Shown: positions 52,837 to 61,872 of the stretch, in pieces
Layout: each line of letters starts with the position of its first letter
How positions within the stretch are numbered: the first letter of the stretch is position 1
NCBI RefSeq assembly: GCF_020216025.1
Contig: NZ_JAIWNC010000038.1
Location: forward strand, 1-64,000
Reading direction: 5' to 3'
DNA length: 64,000 nucleotides
DNA from: Jidongwangia harbinensis
Lineage (GTDB): Bacteria; Actinomycetota; Actinomycetes; Mycobacteriales; Micromonosporaceae
The notes under the pieces: model-generated
The model's database searches: none
Seen by the model: only the letters and a program-made list of their open reading frames with translations
Told to the model about the DNA's origin: nothing
Program-made: the position numbers and the translations under genes

Positions 52837-53469
52837 TCAAACCGGGGGCGGGACCGGCAGATCGGTGAACGGTCCGACGTTCCACGCGGCGATCTGCCAG
52901 CCGCGGGTGTGGTCGTGGGCGAGTTCCACCCAGTGACAGTTCTGCAGGGCCCGCAGGGAGCGCAGCACCTCGCGAGGCCAGCCGAGCAGGTGCCCGACGC
53001 CCTGGCGGGCCGCGGCGCCGTGCGTGGCGACCACCACGGTGCCACCGGACGGGACCTGCTCGGCCGCGGCCTGCAGCCCGTCGGCGACCCGTTTGCCGAG
53101 GTCGTCGAGGGTTTCCACGGAGTCACCGATGACGTCGGCGCCGGCGGTCCAGCGGGCGTGCTCCTCCGGGCGGGTCTGCGCCACCTCGGTCATGGTGAGT
53201 CCCTGCCAGGCGCCGAAGAAGCGTTCCCGGAGGCGTTCGTCGTAGGTCACCGGGAGGCCGGTGCGGGCGGCGAGCGCGGCGGCGGTGTCGGCGGCGCGCC
53301 GCAGGTCGCTGGCGACCAGCACGTCGGGGCGCATGCGCAGCAGCAGCTCGGCGGCGTCCTCCGCCTGCCGGCGACCGAGGTCGTTGAGCGGCACGTCGGT
53401 CTGCCCTTGGACGCGGTGGGTGGCGTTCCAGTCGGTGTTGCCGTGCCGCCAGACGATGAGGCGGGTCAC
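52837..53469 (-). CDS. histidine phosphatase family protein
   Basis: 210 aa from GTG 53469, which overlaps the rsfS stop (GTGA). The phosphohistidine motif WRHGNTDWN (catalytic His9) and the second His in VATHGAAAR are present, with conserved PLNDLGRRQAEDAAELL. The family dephosphorylates sugars, phosphoglycerates or similar small molecules. In actinomycetes a gene of this type regularly follows nadD-rsfS. Exact substrate unknown. Confidence 0.88.
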   Translation of the reverse strand: MTRLIVWRHGNTDWNATHRVQGQTDVPLNDLGRRQAEDAAELLLRMRPDVLVASDLRRAADTAAALAARTGLPVTYDERLRERFFGAWQGLTMTEVAQTRPEEHARWTAGADVIGDSVETLDDLGKRVADGLQAAAEQVPSGGTVVVATHGAAARQGVGHLLGWPREVLRSLRALQNCHWVELAHDHTRGWQIAAWNVGPFTDLPVPPPV

Positions 53470-53876
53470 GCGGCGCCGGATGCGTCGATGGCGGTGGTCG
53501 CGTCGACCATGTCGCGGTCCACGAACGGCACCGTCGGGCAGTCTTTCCACAGCTTGTCGAGCGCGTAGAACTCGCGCTCCTCGGCGTGCTGGATGTGGAC
53601 CACCACGTCGATGTAGTCGAGCAGGACCCAGCGGCCCTGCCGTTCCCCCTCGCGCCGGACCGGCTTGGCCTTTTCCGGAAGGGCGAGCAGGGCTTCCTCG
53701 ATGGCATCGACGACCGCGGCGACCTGGCGCTCGTTGGAGGCCGAGGCGATGACGAAGGCGTCGGTGATGGCGAGCTGGTCGCCGACGTCGATGACGACGA
53801 TGTCCTGGGCCTTCTTGTCGGCGGCCGCCTGCGCGGCGGTCATCGCCAGTTCGAGAGCGCGTTCAGAGACGGGCAA
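53466..53876 (-). CDS. rsfS: ribosome silencing factor RsfS
   Basis: 136 aa. The family pattern ALELAMTAAQAAADKKAQDIVVIDVGDQLAITDAFVIASASNERQVAAVVDAIEEAL and WVLLDYIDVVVHIQHAEEREFYALDKLWKDCP is complete. RsfS binds uL14 on the 50S subunit and blocks 30S joining during starvation. It lies 42 bp after nadD and is coupled to the phosphatase gene, the usual nadD-rsfS order. Confidence 0.96.
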   Translation of the reverse strand: MPVSERALELAMTAAQAAADKKAQDIVVIDVGDQLAITDAFVIASASNERQVAAVVDAIEEALLALPEKAKPVRREGERQGRWVLLDYIDVVVHIQHAEEREFYALDKLWKDCPTVPFVDRDMVDATTAIDASGAA

Positions 53877-53918
53877 GAGGATCCCCTCAGTTTTGGAGCT
53901 TTTCGAGATACCAGCGTC

Positions 53919-54557
53919 TCATATCCCTACGACATTCTCGGAGTCCGGAATTCCCGGCCGGTACAGCCCCCGCTTGGCGATGTACTGCACCACGCCGTCC
54001 GGAACCAGGTACCAGACCGGTTTGCCCGCGGCCACCCGGGCGCGGCAGTCACTGGACGAGATCGCCATGGCCGGCACCTCGACCAGCGTGACCGTGTCGG
54101 CCGGCAGGTGCGCGTCGGAGAGCACGAAACCCGGCCGGGTGACGCCCACGAAACGCGCCAGCGACAGCATCTCCAGCGCGTCCTTCCAGGAGAGAATCCG
54201 CTCCAGGGCATCGGCACCGGTGATGAAGTACAGCTCGGCGTCCGGCCCGTACACGGCGTCCAGGTCGCGCAGCGTGTCGATGGTGTAGGTGGGACCGTCC
54301 CGGTCGATGTCGGCCCGGCTGACGTGGAAGCGGGGGTTCGACGCGGTGGCGATGACGGTCATCAGGTAGCGGTCCTCGGCCGGTGACACGACGCCCTTCT
54401 GCCAGGGCTCGCCGGTGGGTACGAACACCACCTCTTCGAGGTCGAAGCGGGCCGCCACCTCGCTCGCCGCGACCAGGTGGCCGTGGTGGATCGGGTCGAA
54501 CGTGCCACCCATGATCCCGATCCGCCGGCGCACCACCACGGACGAAGAATAGATCAC
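53919..54557 (-). CDS. nadD: nicotinate-nucleotide adenylyltransferase
   Basis: 212 aa from GTG 54557, overlapping the hybrid-kinase stop (GTGA); GTG 54539 is a shorter alternative. The nucleotidyltransferase motif GGTFDPIHHGHLVAA and the second motif AISSSDCRARVA are intact. NadD adenylates nicotinate mononucleotide in NAD biosynthesis. It is followed by rsfS as in other actinomycetes; being coupled to a sensor-kinase gene upstream is unusual. Confidence 0.95.
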   Translation of the reverse strand: MIYSSSVVVRRRIGIMGGTFDPIHHGHLVAASEVAARFDLEEVVFVPTGEPWQKGVVSPAEDRYLMTVIATASNPRFHVSRADIDRDGPTYTIDTLRDLDAVYGPDAELYFITGADALERILSWKDALEMLSLARFVGVTRPGFVLSDAHLPADTVTLVEVPAMAISSSDCRARVAAGKPVWYLVPDGVVQYIAKRGLYRPGIPDSENVVGI

Positions 54558-56089
54558 CCGTCCAGGCGACGGCGCACCGCGCCGAGCAGGTCCGCCGAGG
54601 TGAACGGCTTCTCCAGCAGCACCACGCCGGGGTCCAGCGTGCCCTGCGAGGCGAGCACCGGCTGGGCGTAGCCGGACATGAACAGCACCCGGGTGTCGGG
54701 GCGCACCTCTACCAGCCGCTCGGCCAGTTCCTTGCCCAGCATCCCGGGCATCACCACGTCGCTGACCAGCAGGTCGATGGCGCCTTCGTGGCGGGCCGCG
54801 AGTTCCAGCGCCTGCACCCCGCCGTCCGCGGTCAGCACCCGGTAGCCGGCCCCGGACAGGATCCGCCCGGCGACCTCCCGCAACGCCGCCTCGTCCTCCA
54901 CCACCAGCAGGGTCTCGCCGTGCCCGCCGGAACGGACCGGCTCCGGCGCCGGCTCGACCGCCGCCGGTTCGGCGCCGGCCGGCAGCAGCACCGTGAACGT
55001 GGACCCGAGACCCGGCTCGGACGTGATGCTGACGTCGCCACCGGCCTGGGTGACGATGCCGTACACGGTGGCCAGGCCGAGGCCGGTGTTCTCCACGCTG
55101 GCCTTGGTGGTGAAGAACGGCTCGAAGGCGCGTTCCACCACGTCGGCGGGCATGCCCTGGCCAGAGTCGGACACCCGCAGCCGGACGTAGTCGCCGGGGT
55201 CCAGCGTGTGGTGGTCGGCCAGGTGGTAGCAGGCGGTGTCGATCACCAACTGGCCGCCCTGCGGCATCGCGTCCCGGGCGTTCAGCGCCAGGTGTACCAG
55301 CAGCTGCTCGATCTGCCCGGGATCCCAGGTGACCGACGGCAGGTCCGTGCCGAGCCGGGTGACCAGCGTGATGTGCTCGCCGAGCGTGCGCCGGAGCAGT
55401 TCCTCGACGTCCGCGATCACGGTGTTGAGGTCGAGGATCTCCGGGCGGACCACTTCGCGCCGGGCGAACGCGAGCAGCTGGTGGGTGAGGTCGGTGCCGC
55501 GTTCGCCGGCCCGGAGCACCTGCCGGGCGTCCGCCACGATGGCCTGCCGGTCGGGGGCGTCACCGGACGCCTCCTCGATGATGAAGCTGGCGTAGTTGAC
55601 GATCACGCCGAGCATGTTGTTGAAGTCGTGCGCGATGCCGCCGGCCAGCTGCCCGAGGCTCTCCAGCCGGTGGTTGCGGTGGTTCTGCGCCTCCTGGCGC
55701 AGCCGGGCCTGCTCGGACTCCGCGTTCCGGCGCTCGGTCACGTCCCGGATCACCGCGATCAGGACCCGCCCGCTCCGGGTCTCCGCCTCGGCCAGGGACG
55801 TCTCGACCGGGAACTCGCTGCCGTCCCGGCGCATCGCCGTGGTGGAGACGGTGCCGTGCCGCCCGGCCACCGCCTCGGTCACCGCGGGCTCGAGCTCCTC
55901 CGGGTAGTGCTCGCGGCTGGCGTCCGGCAGGAGGATCTCGGCGTGCCGGCCCAGCAGCTCCGCCCGCGGCCAGCCGAACATCTCCTCGGCGCGGTCGTTC
56001 ATCAGCATGATCCGCCCCTGGTCCATGACCAGGATCGCGTCCGGCGCGGCCTGCAACAGGCCGCTGGACAGATCATCGCACCATTCCAC
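54554..56089 (-). CDS. hybrid PAS-histidine kinase-receiver protein
   Basis: 511 aa, soluble. PAS domain at about 1-115 (LLQAAPDAILVMDQGRIMLMNDRAEEMFG), histidine-kinase core with H-box GQLAGGIAHDFNNMLG, N-box LALNARDAMPQGG, G-boxes SGQGMPADVVERAFEPFFTTK and TGLGLATVYGI, then a receiver domain (LLVVEDEAAL... LLVSDVVMPGM with the phospho-Asp). The kinase type resembles NtrB-like/HWE-free PAS kinases. No dedicated response regulator follows, so the signal may end at its own receiver. Coupled to nadD. Confidence 0.9.
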   Translation of the reverse strand: MEWCDDLSSGLLQAAPDAILVMDQGRIMLMNDRAEEMFGWPRAELLGRHAEILLPDASREHYPEELEPAVTEAVAGRHGTVSTTAMRRDGSEFPVETSLAEAETRSGRVLIAVIRDVTERRNAESEQARLRQEAQNHRNHRLESLGQLAGGIAHDFNNMLGVIVNYASFIIEEASGDAPDRQAIVADARQVLRAGERGTDLTHQLLAFARREVVRPEILDLNTVIADVEELLRRTLGEHITLVTRLGTDLPSVTWDPGQIEQLLVHLALNARDAMPQGGQLVIDTACYHLADHHTLDPGDYVRLRVSDSGQGMPADVVERAFEPFFTTKASVENTGLGLATVYGIVTQAGGDVSITSEPGLGSTFTVLLPAGAEPAAVEPAPEPVRSGGHGETLLVVEDEAALREVAGRILSGAGYRVLTADGGVQALELAARHEGAIDLLVSDVVMPGMLGKELAERLVEVRPDTRVLFMSGYAQPVLASQGTLDPGVVLLEKPFTSADLLGAVRRRLDG

Positions 56090-56148
56090 CCGACACCCCC
56101 GACTGCCAGGCTAACGGCTATAACTGGGCACAAAGGGCGAAATGGCGA

Positions 56149-58656
56149 TCAGCTTCGAGCAGCCAGGGCGCGGCGCATGTCGTCGTCCGCGTCGGTGACC
56201 ACGCGCCGCAGGATCGCCGGCAGTTCCGGGCGGGCGAGCAGGTCGGCGGCCAGGCGGCGGGTCTCGGCGGCGACCGCGAACCGGGGGTACGCCGCCAGCG
56301 CCAGCGCCTCGGCGCTCATCCCGCTGCGGAGCCGCATCGAATCCGGCATCTCGGCGAAGTACCGAGGCACGTAGTCCGCCGTCAGCGCGGTCTGTTCCGG
56401 CTGCCAGAAGCCGGCCGCCGCGTGCTCCAGCAACCGGGTCGACGTGGTGGTGTCCCGGATGATCTGGTCCCAGGCGTACGCCTTCGCCTCCGCCGACGGC
56501 AGGGCGGCCCGGCAGCGGGAGGCGGCCTGCTCACCGGCCGCGCTGCGGTCCGCGTCCAGCTGCGCCGCGATCTGGTCGGGGCCGATCGCGCCCAGCACCG
56601 CGAGCCGGTAGTGGATCAGCCACCGCAGGTCGGTGTCCACGGCCAGGCCCTCGGGTACGCCGGCGCCGTCCAGCCAGTTCCGCAGGCGCGCGACGTCGAT
56701 GGTCGCGCCGATCAGGCCGCGGGCCGCGGCGAGCTGCCGGGAACTGCCCGCGGCCGACGCGGCGAGCAGCCGGTCGCAGGCCTGGGCGAGCAGCTCCAGG
56801 GCGGCCGGGCGGGTCTCCGCGGTGGCGTACCGGTCCACCAGCCCGCGGGTCATCTTCAGCACGTCCTCGACGATCACCACCTCGCTCTCCACCGGCAGCG
56901 CCGCGAACACCAGCGACACCAGGTCCGCCACCGGCCGTTCGCCGTCGGTGACCGCGTCCAGGGTCGAACTCCAGACGAGGGCCCGGGCCAGCGAGTCGTC
57001 CAGGTGCGGCAGGAGCAGCGGTACGGCCGCGGTCGAGCGCTCGTCCAGCCGGATCTTGGCGTAGGTCAGCCCACCGTCGTTGAGCAGCAGCAGATCGGCG
57101 ACCTTCTCGCCGGTCAGCTCCGGCACCACGGTGCGTCCGCCGTCGGCCGGATCCAGGTCCAGCTCCAGCCGGCGGCGCAGCTCCACGGCGCCGTTGCCGG
57201 CCCGGTCGTACAGTCCGATCGCCAGCCGGTGCGGGCGCAACGTCGGGTACCGCTCCGGCGCCGTCTGCACGATCGCGACCTGGGCGTAGCCGCCGTCGCC
57301 GGCGTGGTCCACCTCGGCCCGCAGCGTGTTCACCTGAGCCCGGCGCAGCCACGCCTCGGCCCAGCCGGAAAGGTCCCGGCCGGCCGCCTTGGAGAGCGCG
57401 CCGAGCAGGTCGGCGAGCGTCGCGTTGGCGAAGCGGTGGGTGGCGAAGTACTCGTTGAGGCCGCTCAGGAACGCCTCGTCGCCCAGCCAGGCGGCGAGCT
57501 GCTTGAGCACGGCGGCGCCCTTGGCGTACGAGATGCCGTCGAAGTTCAACAGGGCCGCCGCGGTGTCCGCGACGTCGGTGGGCGCCACCGGATGGGTCGA
57601 CGGCCGCTGGTCGGACCGCATGCCCCAGGCCACCCGGTGCATCGCGAACGTGGTCCAGGTCCGGGTGAACCGGGTCGCCTCGGCGGTGATCCGGGTGCCC
57701 ATGTACTCGGCGAACGACTCGTTCAGCCACAGGTCGTCCCACCACGCCATGGTCACCAGGTCGCCGAACCACATGTGGGCCATCTCGTGCGCGACGACGT
57801 TGGCCCGGGTCTCCCGCTCGCTGTCGGTGACCGCGGACCGGTAGACGAACTCCTCCCGGAACGTCACCAGGCCCGGGTTCTCCATCGCGCCGAAGTTGAA
57901 CTCGGGCACGAACGCCTGCTGGTAGTGGCCGAACGGATACGGGATGCCGAAGATCTCGCCGTACCGGTCCAGGCACTGCTTGGTGACCGTGAACAGCTCC
58001 TCCGCCTCGGCGTCGAGGAACCGGGCCATCGATCCGCGGGCGTACAGGGCCAGCGGCACGTCACCGTGCACGTCGGTGCACGCGTGGTACGGCCCGGCGA
58101 TCAGCGTGATCAGGTACGTGGACAGCGGCAGCGTCGGCGCGAACCGCCACCGCCCGCTCTCGGCCGGGCCCGCCGGTACCGCGTTCGCCGCCACCAGCCA
58201 GTCGTCCGGCGCCGTGACGGCCAGCGTGTACGGCGCCTTCAGGTCCGGCTGGTCGAAGCACGGGAAGATCCGGCGGGCCCCGTCGAGGAACATGTGCGCG
58301 TACAGGTACACCTGCTTGTCCGCCGGGTCGACGAAGCGGTGCAGGCCCTCGCCGGTGTTCGAGTACGCCATCCGGGCCTCGACGACCAGCTCGTTCCGCT
58401 CGGCCAGGCCGGTCAGCGCGAGCCGGTGCTCGCTGAGCGCGCCCGGGTCCAGCGCCACCCCGTTCAGCGTCGCGGAGATCAGCTCGGCCGGCTCGAAGTC
58501 GGCGAACGTGGACGCCCCGGGAGTCGCGGCGAACCGGAGCACCGTCCGGGACCGGAACGTCTCCGCGCCGGCGGTGAGGTCGAGGTCGAGGTCGTAGGAG
58601 TCGACGTGGACGGTGGCGGCCCGGGCGGCGGCCTCGGCGCGGGTCAGGCTCGGCAT
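56149..58656 (-). CDS. pepN: aminopeptidase N
   Basis: 835 aa from ATG 58656; ATG 58665 is possible. The M1 gluzincin signature is complete: FGAMENPG, then HEMAHMWFGDLVTMAWWDDLWLNESFAEYMG with the H-E-x-x-H and the distal Glu. The C-terminal ERAP1-like helical domain is present. It removes N-terminal residues from peptides in the cytoplasm. Divergent from trpS; their starts are separated by the trpS attenuator region. Confidence 0.95.
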   Translation of the reverse strand: MPSLTRAEAAARAATVHVDSYDLDLDLTAGAETFRSRTVLRFAATPGASTFADFEPAELISATLNGVALDPGALSEHRLALTGLAERNELVVEARMAYSNTGEGLHRFVDPADKQVYLYAHMFLDGARRIFPCFDQPDLKAPYTLAVTAPDDWLVAANAVPAGPAESGRWRFAPTLPLSTYLITLIAGPYHACTDVHGDVPLALYARGSMARFLDAEAEELFTVTKQCLDRYGEIFGIPYPFGHYQQAFVPEFNFGAMENPGLVTFREEFVYRSAVTDSERETRANVVAHEMAHMWFGDLVTMAWWDDLWLNESFAEYMGTRITAEATRFTRTWTTFAMHRVAWGMRSDQRPSTHPVAPTDVADTAAALLNFDGISYAKGAAVLKQLAAWLGDEAFLSGLNEYFATHRFANATLADLLGALSKAAGRDLSGWAEAWLRRAQVNTLRAEVDHAGDGGYAQVAIVQTAPERYPTLRPHRLAIGLYDRAGNGAVELRRRLELDLDPADGGRTVVPELTGEKVADLLLLNDGGLTYAKIRLDERSTAAVPLLLPHLDDSLARALVWSSTLDAVTDGERPVADLVSLVFAALPVESEVVIVEDVLKMTRGLVDRYATAETRPAALELLAQACDRLLAASAAGSSRQLAAARGLIGATIDVARLRNWLDGAGVPEGLAVDTDLRWLIHYRLAVLGAIGPDQIAAQLDADRSAAGEQAASRCRAALPSAEAKAYAWDQIIRDTTTSTRLLEHAAAGFWQPEQTALTADYVPRYFAEMPDSMRLRSGMSAEALALAAYPRFAVAAETRRLAADLLARPELPAILRRVVTDADDDMRRALAARS

Positions 58657-58695
58657 GCCGACCATAATGCCGGTCGACGTCACGCCGGCGGCTGT

Positions 58696-58701
58696 TAGGC
58701 T
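58696..58701 (+). promoter_or_regulatory. -10 element of the trpS leader transcript
   Basis: TAGGCT lies 6 nt before the leader-peptide GTG, so transcription would start at or near 58708 and give a leaderless leader peptide. TCGACG at 58674-58679, 16 bp upstream, may be a weak -35. Confidence 0.5.
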
Positions 58702-58707
58702 CGTACC

Positions 58708-58743
58708 GTGCGCATGTCGAGTCTGCTGTGGTGGTCGCCCTGA
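58708..58743 (+). CDS. trpL: trp leader peptide (attenuator)
   Basis: 11 codons, VRMSSLLWWSP then TGA; ATG 58714 would give a 9-residue form. Two consecutive Trp codons (58729-58734) are the sensor: when charged tRNA-Trp is scarce a ribosome should stall there. Only 1 nt separates the stop from the segment that can pair with the terminator stem. This layout fits ribosome-mediated attenuation of the trpS gene that follows. Confidence 0.75.
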   Translation: MRMSSLLWWSP

Positions 58744-58744
58744 C

Positions 58745-58804
58745 GGGCGGCCTCCCTCCACGCGCACCTCTCCCTTCCCGGCGGCCGCCTCTCGCAGGCG
58801 GCCG
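58745..58804 (+). promoter_or_regulatory. trpS transcription attenuator
   Basis: Terminator: CGGCCGCCT (58782-58790) pairs with AGGCGGCCG (58796-58804), a 9-bp stem with a 5-nt loop. Antiterminator: GGCGGCC (58746-58752) can pair with GGCCGCC (58783-58789). The two structures exclude each other, and 58746-58752 is the stretch a ribosome at the leader stop codon would cover. Remaining leader to 58871 carries the AAAGGA site of trpS. Confidence 0.7.
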
Positions 58805-58871
58805 TCGTGCTGTGCACGCACTCCGGCGTCGGCGTCGAGGCGGTCCGTACCTCTTCTGAAAGGACCCCGAC

Positions 58872-59855
58872 GTGCCGACCACTCTCACCCGCACCCGGCG
58901 CCTCACCGGCTTCAAACCCACCGGCCGCCTGCACCTGGGCAACCTGCTGGGCGCCATCCGCCCGCTGGTCGCGGCGCAGGACACCGCCGACTCGGTGGCC
59001 ATGATCGCCGACCTGCACGCGATGACCGTCGAGCACGATCCGGCCCGGGTCCGCGACCTCACGCTGGAGCAGGCCACCGTGCTGCTCGCGGCCGGCGTGG
59101 ACCCGGACCGCACCGCGCTGATCGTGCAGTCACAGATCCCCGAGCACACCGCACTGCACTACCTGCTGGAGTGCGCCACCGGGCACGGCGAGGCGGCGCG
59201 CATGATCCAGTTCCGGGAGCGCTCGGCGGGCGGCCGACCGGTGCGGCTCAGCCTGCTGACCTATCCGGTGCTGATGGCCGCCGACATCCTGGTCCACGAC
59301 ACCGAACAGGTGCCGGTCGGCGACGACCAGAGCCAGCACCTGGAGCTGGCCCGCGCGGTGGCGAGCCGGTTCAACTCCCGGTACGGCGAGACGTTCGTGG
59401 TGCCGGAGGGCGTCCGCCCGGAGACCGCCGCCCGGATCATGGACCTCGCCGACCCGGCCACCAAGATGGGCAAGAGCTCCGGCCCGGGCGCCGGGCGGAT
59501 CGGGCTCCTCGACCCGCCGGAGGTGGTCCGCCGCACCGTCGCCCGCGCGGTGACCGACACCGTCGGCCGGGTCCGCCACGACCCGCGGAACCAGCCGGGG
59601 GTGTCGAACCTGCTGGCCATCCTGGCCGCGTGCGGCGGGCGAGCGCCGGACGAGACGGCGTCCTACGGCACGTTGAAGCGCGAGGTCACCGACGCGGTCG
59701 AGGCGGTGCTCGCGCCGATCCGGGCCCGGCACGCCGAGCTGGCCGCGGACCCCGGCCACGTCCGGTCGGTGCTGGCCGACGGCCGGGACCGGGTGCGGGC
59801 GGCCGCGGGCGACACGGTACGCCGGGCCCGCCGCGCCATCGGGCTACTGGAGTGA
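58872..59855 (+). CDS. trpS: tryptophanyl-tRNA synthetase (possible auxiliary type)
   Basis: 327 aa from GTG 58872 (AAAGGA 8 nt upstream). The class I HIGH motif appears as GRLHLGN (His21) and the KMSKS loop as KMGKSS. The active-site loop is GFKPTG, with Lys15 where most TrpRS have Gln (GIQPSG). A Lys at this position in an auxiliary Streptomyces TrpRS has been associated with indolmycin resistance. It charges tRNA-Trp and is probably controlled by the leader-peptide attenuator. Overlaps the convergent GNAT gene by 12 bp. Confidence 0.93.
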   Translation: MPTTLTRTRRLTGFKPTGRLHLGNLLGAIRPLVAAQDTADSVAMIADLHAMTVEHDPARVRDLTLEQATVLLAAGVDPDRTALIVQSQIPEHTALHYLLECATGHGEAARMIQFRERSAGGRPVRLSLLTYPVLMAADILVHDTEQVPVGDDQSQHLELARAVASRFNSRYGETFVVPEGVRPETAARIMDLADPATKMGKSSGPGAGRIGLLDPPEVVRRTVARAVTDTVGRVRHDPRNQPGVSNLLAILAACGGRAPDETASYGTLKREVTDAVEAVLAPIRARHAELAADPGHVRSVLADGRDRVRAAAGDTVRRARRAIGLLE

Positions 59856-60290
59856 GGCGGCCGGCAGGCGCTTGGCGAAGCAGGCGCTGAACGGGTTGCC
59901 CACGTACTCGCCGTACGGCGGGATGGGCAGGTAGCCGGCCGAGCGGTACAGCGCGATCGCCGCGGGCAGGTAGGTGCCGGTCTCCAGCCGGATCACCGAC
60001 CGGCCCGTGGCGTACGCCTCCTCCTCGAGCGCGACGACCAGCTGCCGGGCGATGCCCCGCCCCCGGTACGCCGGGCGCACGTACATCCGCTTCAGCTCGG
60101 CGGTGTCGTGGTCCAGCGGCTGCCACGCGCCGCAGGCGACCGCCCGCCCGTCGACCACCGCGACCAGGTACGTCACGTCGTCATGGGCCGGATAGGTCAC
60201 CTCGTCGCCGGACTCGGCCAGCTCCCGCTGCTGGGCGGTGACGAGGGCGGCCAGTTCGGCGTCGGTGGCGGCGCGGGTCTCGATCTGCAC
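59844..60290 (-). CDS. GNAT-family N-acetyltransferase
   Basis: 148 aa. Motif A reads ELKRMYVRPAYRGRGIARQLVVALEEEAYATG, with the R-G-x-G-x-A acetyl-CoA loop; motif B contains YRSAGYLPIPPYGEYVGNPFSACFAKRL, a pattern common in this subfamily. It acetylates an unknown amine. Situated between trpS and obg, where Streptomyces have proBA; here proBA is absent from the window. Same strand as obg, 56 bp downstream. Confidence 0.85.
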   Translation of the reverse strand: MQIETRAATDAELAALVTAQQRELAESGDEVTYPAHDDVTYLVAVVDGRAVACGAWQPLDHDTAELKRMYVRPAYRGRGIARQLVVALEEEAYATGRSVIRLETGTYLPAAIALYRSAGYLPIPPYGEYVGNPFSACFAKRLPAASLQ

Positions 60291-60346
60291 CCGGTCACGG
60301 TAGGCGACGGGCGTTTCCGCCGGGTTGCGCCGAGCTGGACGGGACC

Positions 60347-61837
60347 CTATTCGTCCGTGTCGCTCTCCATCAGCACCGGCCGGGCGCTGTTCGCCACGGA
60401 GGTGATCGTGCCGTCCGAGGACATGTGCAGCAGCTCGTCGTCCGGGCGCCGGCGGCGGGCCTTGCGGGCGGCCAGCCGCTGCGCCGCGGTCATCCGGCCG
60501 GTGCCCTCCTCGAGGCGGGCGTCGGAGCCGCGCGGGCCGGTGACGTACTCGCCGGCGTTGGGCTGCCAGTCGAACTCGCGGTCACCGATCCGGACCGCGT
60601 CCCCGGGCTGGGCGCCCTTCTTGGCCAGCGCGTCCTCGATGCCGAGCCGCTCCAGCCGGTCGGCCAGGTAACCGATCGCCTCGTCGTTGTCGAAGTTCGT
60701 CTGCCGGACCCACCGCTCGACGCGGGAGCCGCGGATCACGAACACCCCGTCGGCGTCCTGTTCGATGGTGAATCCGCTGTCGTCGACGGCCTTGGGGCGC
60801 AGCACTACGCGGGTCGGTTCGGCGACCGGGGTGTCCCTGCGGTGCGCGGCGACGACCTCGGCGAGCGCGAACGTGAGCGCCTTGAGTCCCTCCCGGGTCA
60901 CGGCGCTGACCTCGAACACCCGGTAGCCGCGGGACTCCAGCTCGGGCCGGACCATCTCGGCCAGGTCCCGGCCGTCCGGAATGTCGATCTTGTTGAGGAC
61001 GACCATCCGGGGCCGGTCCTCCAGCCCGCCGTACGCCGCCAGCTCCGCCTCGATCGCGTCCAGGTCGGCGATCGGGTCGCGTTCGATCTCCGGCGCCGCG
61101 GCGTCCAGCACGTGCACCAGCACCGAGGTGCGCTCGATGTGCCGCAGGAACTGCATGCCGAGGCCCTTGCCGGTGGCCGCGCCGGGGATCAGGCCGGGCA
61201 CGTCGGCGACCGTGAAGGTCTGGTCGCCGGCCTGCACCACGCCGAGGTTCGGCACCAGGGTGGTGAACGGATAGTCGGCGATCTTCGGCTTGGCCGCCGA
61301 CAGCACCGCGATCAGCGACGACTTGCCGGCCGACGGGAAGCCCACCAGCCCGACGTCGGCGACGCTCTTGAGTTCCAGCACCACGTCCAGGCGGTCGCCC
61401 GGCTCGCCCAGCTCGGCGAAGCCGGGGACCTTGCGGCGGGTGTTCGCGAGCGAGGCGTTGCCGCGCCCGCCGCGCCCGCCGCGGGCCACCTCGAACGAGG
61501 TACCGGCACCGACCAGGTCGGCCAGCACCTCGCCGTCGACGCCGTGCACGACGGTGCCGTCCGGCACCGTCACCACCAGGTCGGCGCCGTTCGCACCGTC
61601 CCGGTTGGAGCCCGACCCGCCGGTGCCGTTCGGCGCCTTGACGTGCGGCCGGAAGTGGAAGTCGAGGAGGGTGTGCTGCTGCGGGTCGACCACCAGCGTG
61701 ATGCTGCCGCCGTGCCCGCCGTTGCCGCCGTCCGGACCGCCGAGCGGCTTGAACTTCTCCCGGTGCACGGAGACACAGCCGTGCCCGCCGTCCCCCGCTT
61801 GCAGGTGCAGTACGACGCGGTCGACGAACGTGGTCAC
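60347..61837 (-). CDS. obg: GTPase Obg
   Basis: 496 aa. The Gly-rich Obg fold (HLQAGDGGHGCVSVHREKFKPLGGPDGGNGGHGGSI...) precedes the GTPase domain with GFPSAGKSS, DVPGLIPGA and NKID. The C-terminal OCT domain (VFVIRGSRVERWVRQTNFDNDEAIGYLADRL) and a charged tail follow. Obg binds the 50S subunit and controls assembly, ppGpp levels and, in Streptomyces, aerial growth. It lies in the conserved rplU-rpmA-obg order, behind a strong stem-loop. Confidence 0.96.
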   Translation of the reverse strand: MTTFVDRVVLHLQAGDGGHGCVSVHREKFKPLGGPDGGNGGHGGSITLVVDPQQHTLLDFHFRPHVKAPNGTGGSGSNRDGANGADLVVTVPDGTVVHGVDGEVLADLVGAGTSFEVARGGRGGRGNASLANTRRKVPGFAELGEPGDRLDVVLELKSVADVGLVGFPSAGKSSLIAVLSAAKPKIADYPFTTLVPNLGVVQAGDQTFTVADVPGLIPGAATGKGLGMQFLRHIERTSVLVHVLDAAAPEIERDPIADLDAIEAELAAYGGLEDRPRMVVLNKIDIPDGRDLAEMVRPELESRGYRVFEVSAVTREGLKALTFALAEVVAAHRRDTPVAEPTRVVLRPKAVDDSGFTIEQDADGVFVIRGSRVERWVRQTNFDNDEAIGYLADRLERLGIEDALAKKGAQPGDAVRIGDREFDWQPNAGEYVTGPRGSDARLEEGTGRMTAAQRLAARKARRRRPDDELLHMSSDGTITSVANSARPVLMESDTDE

Positions 61838-61872
61838 GTGGACTCCTCACAACACGGAACGCAAAACACACA

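Noticed and set aside
59844..59855. 12-bp tail overlap of trpS and the GNAT gene
   Set aside because: Both genes are complete and well supported; short convergent overlaps are common in compact genomes.
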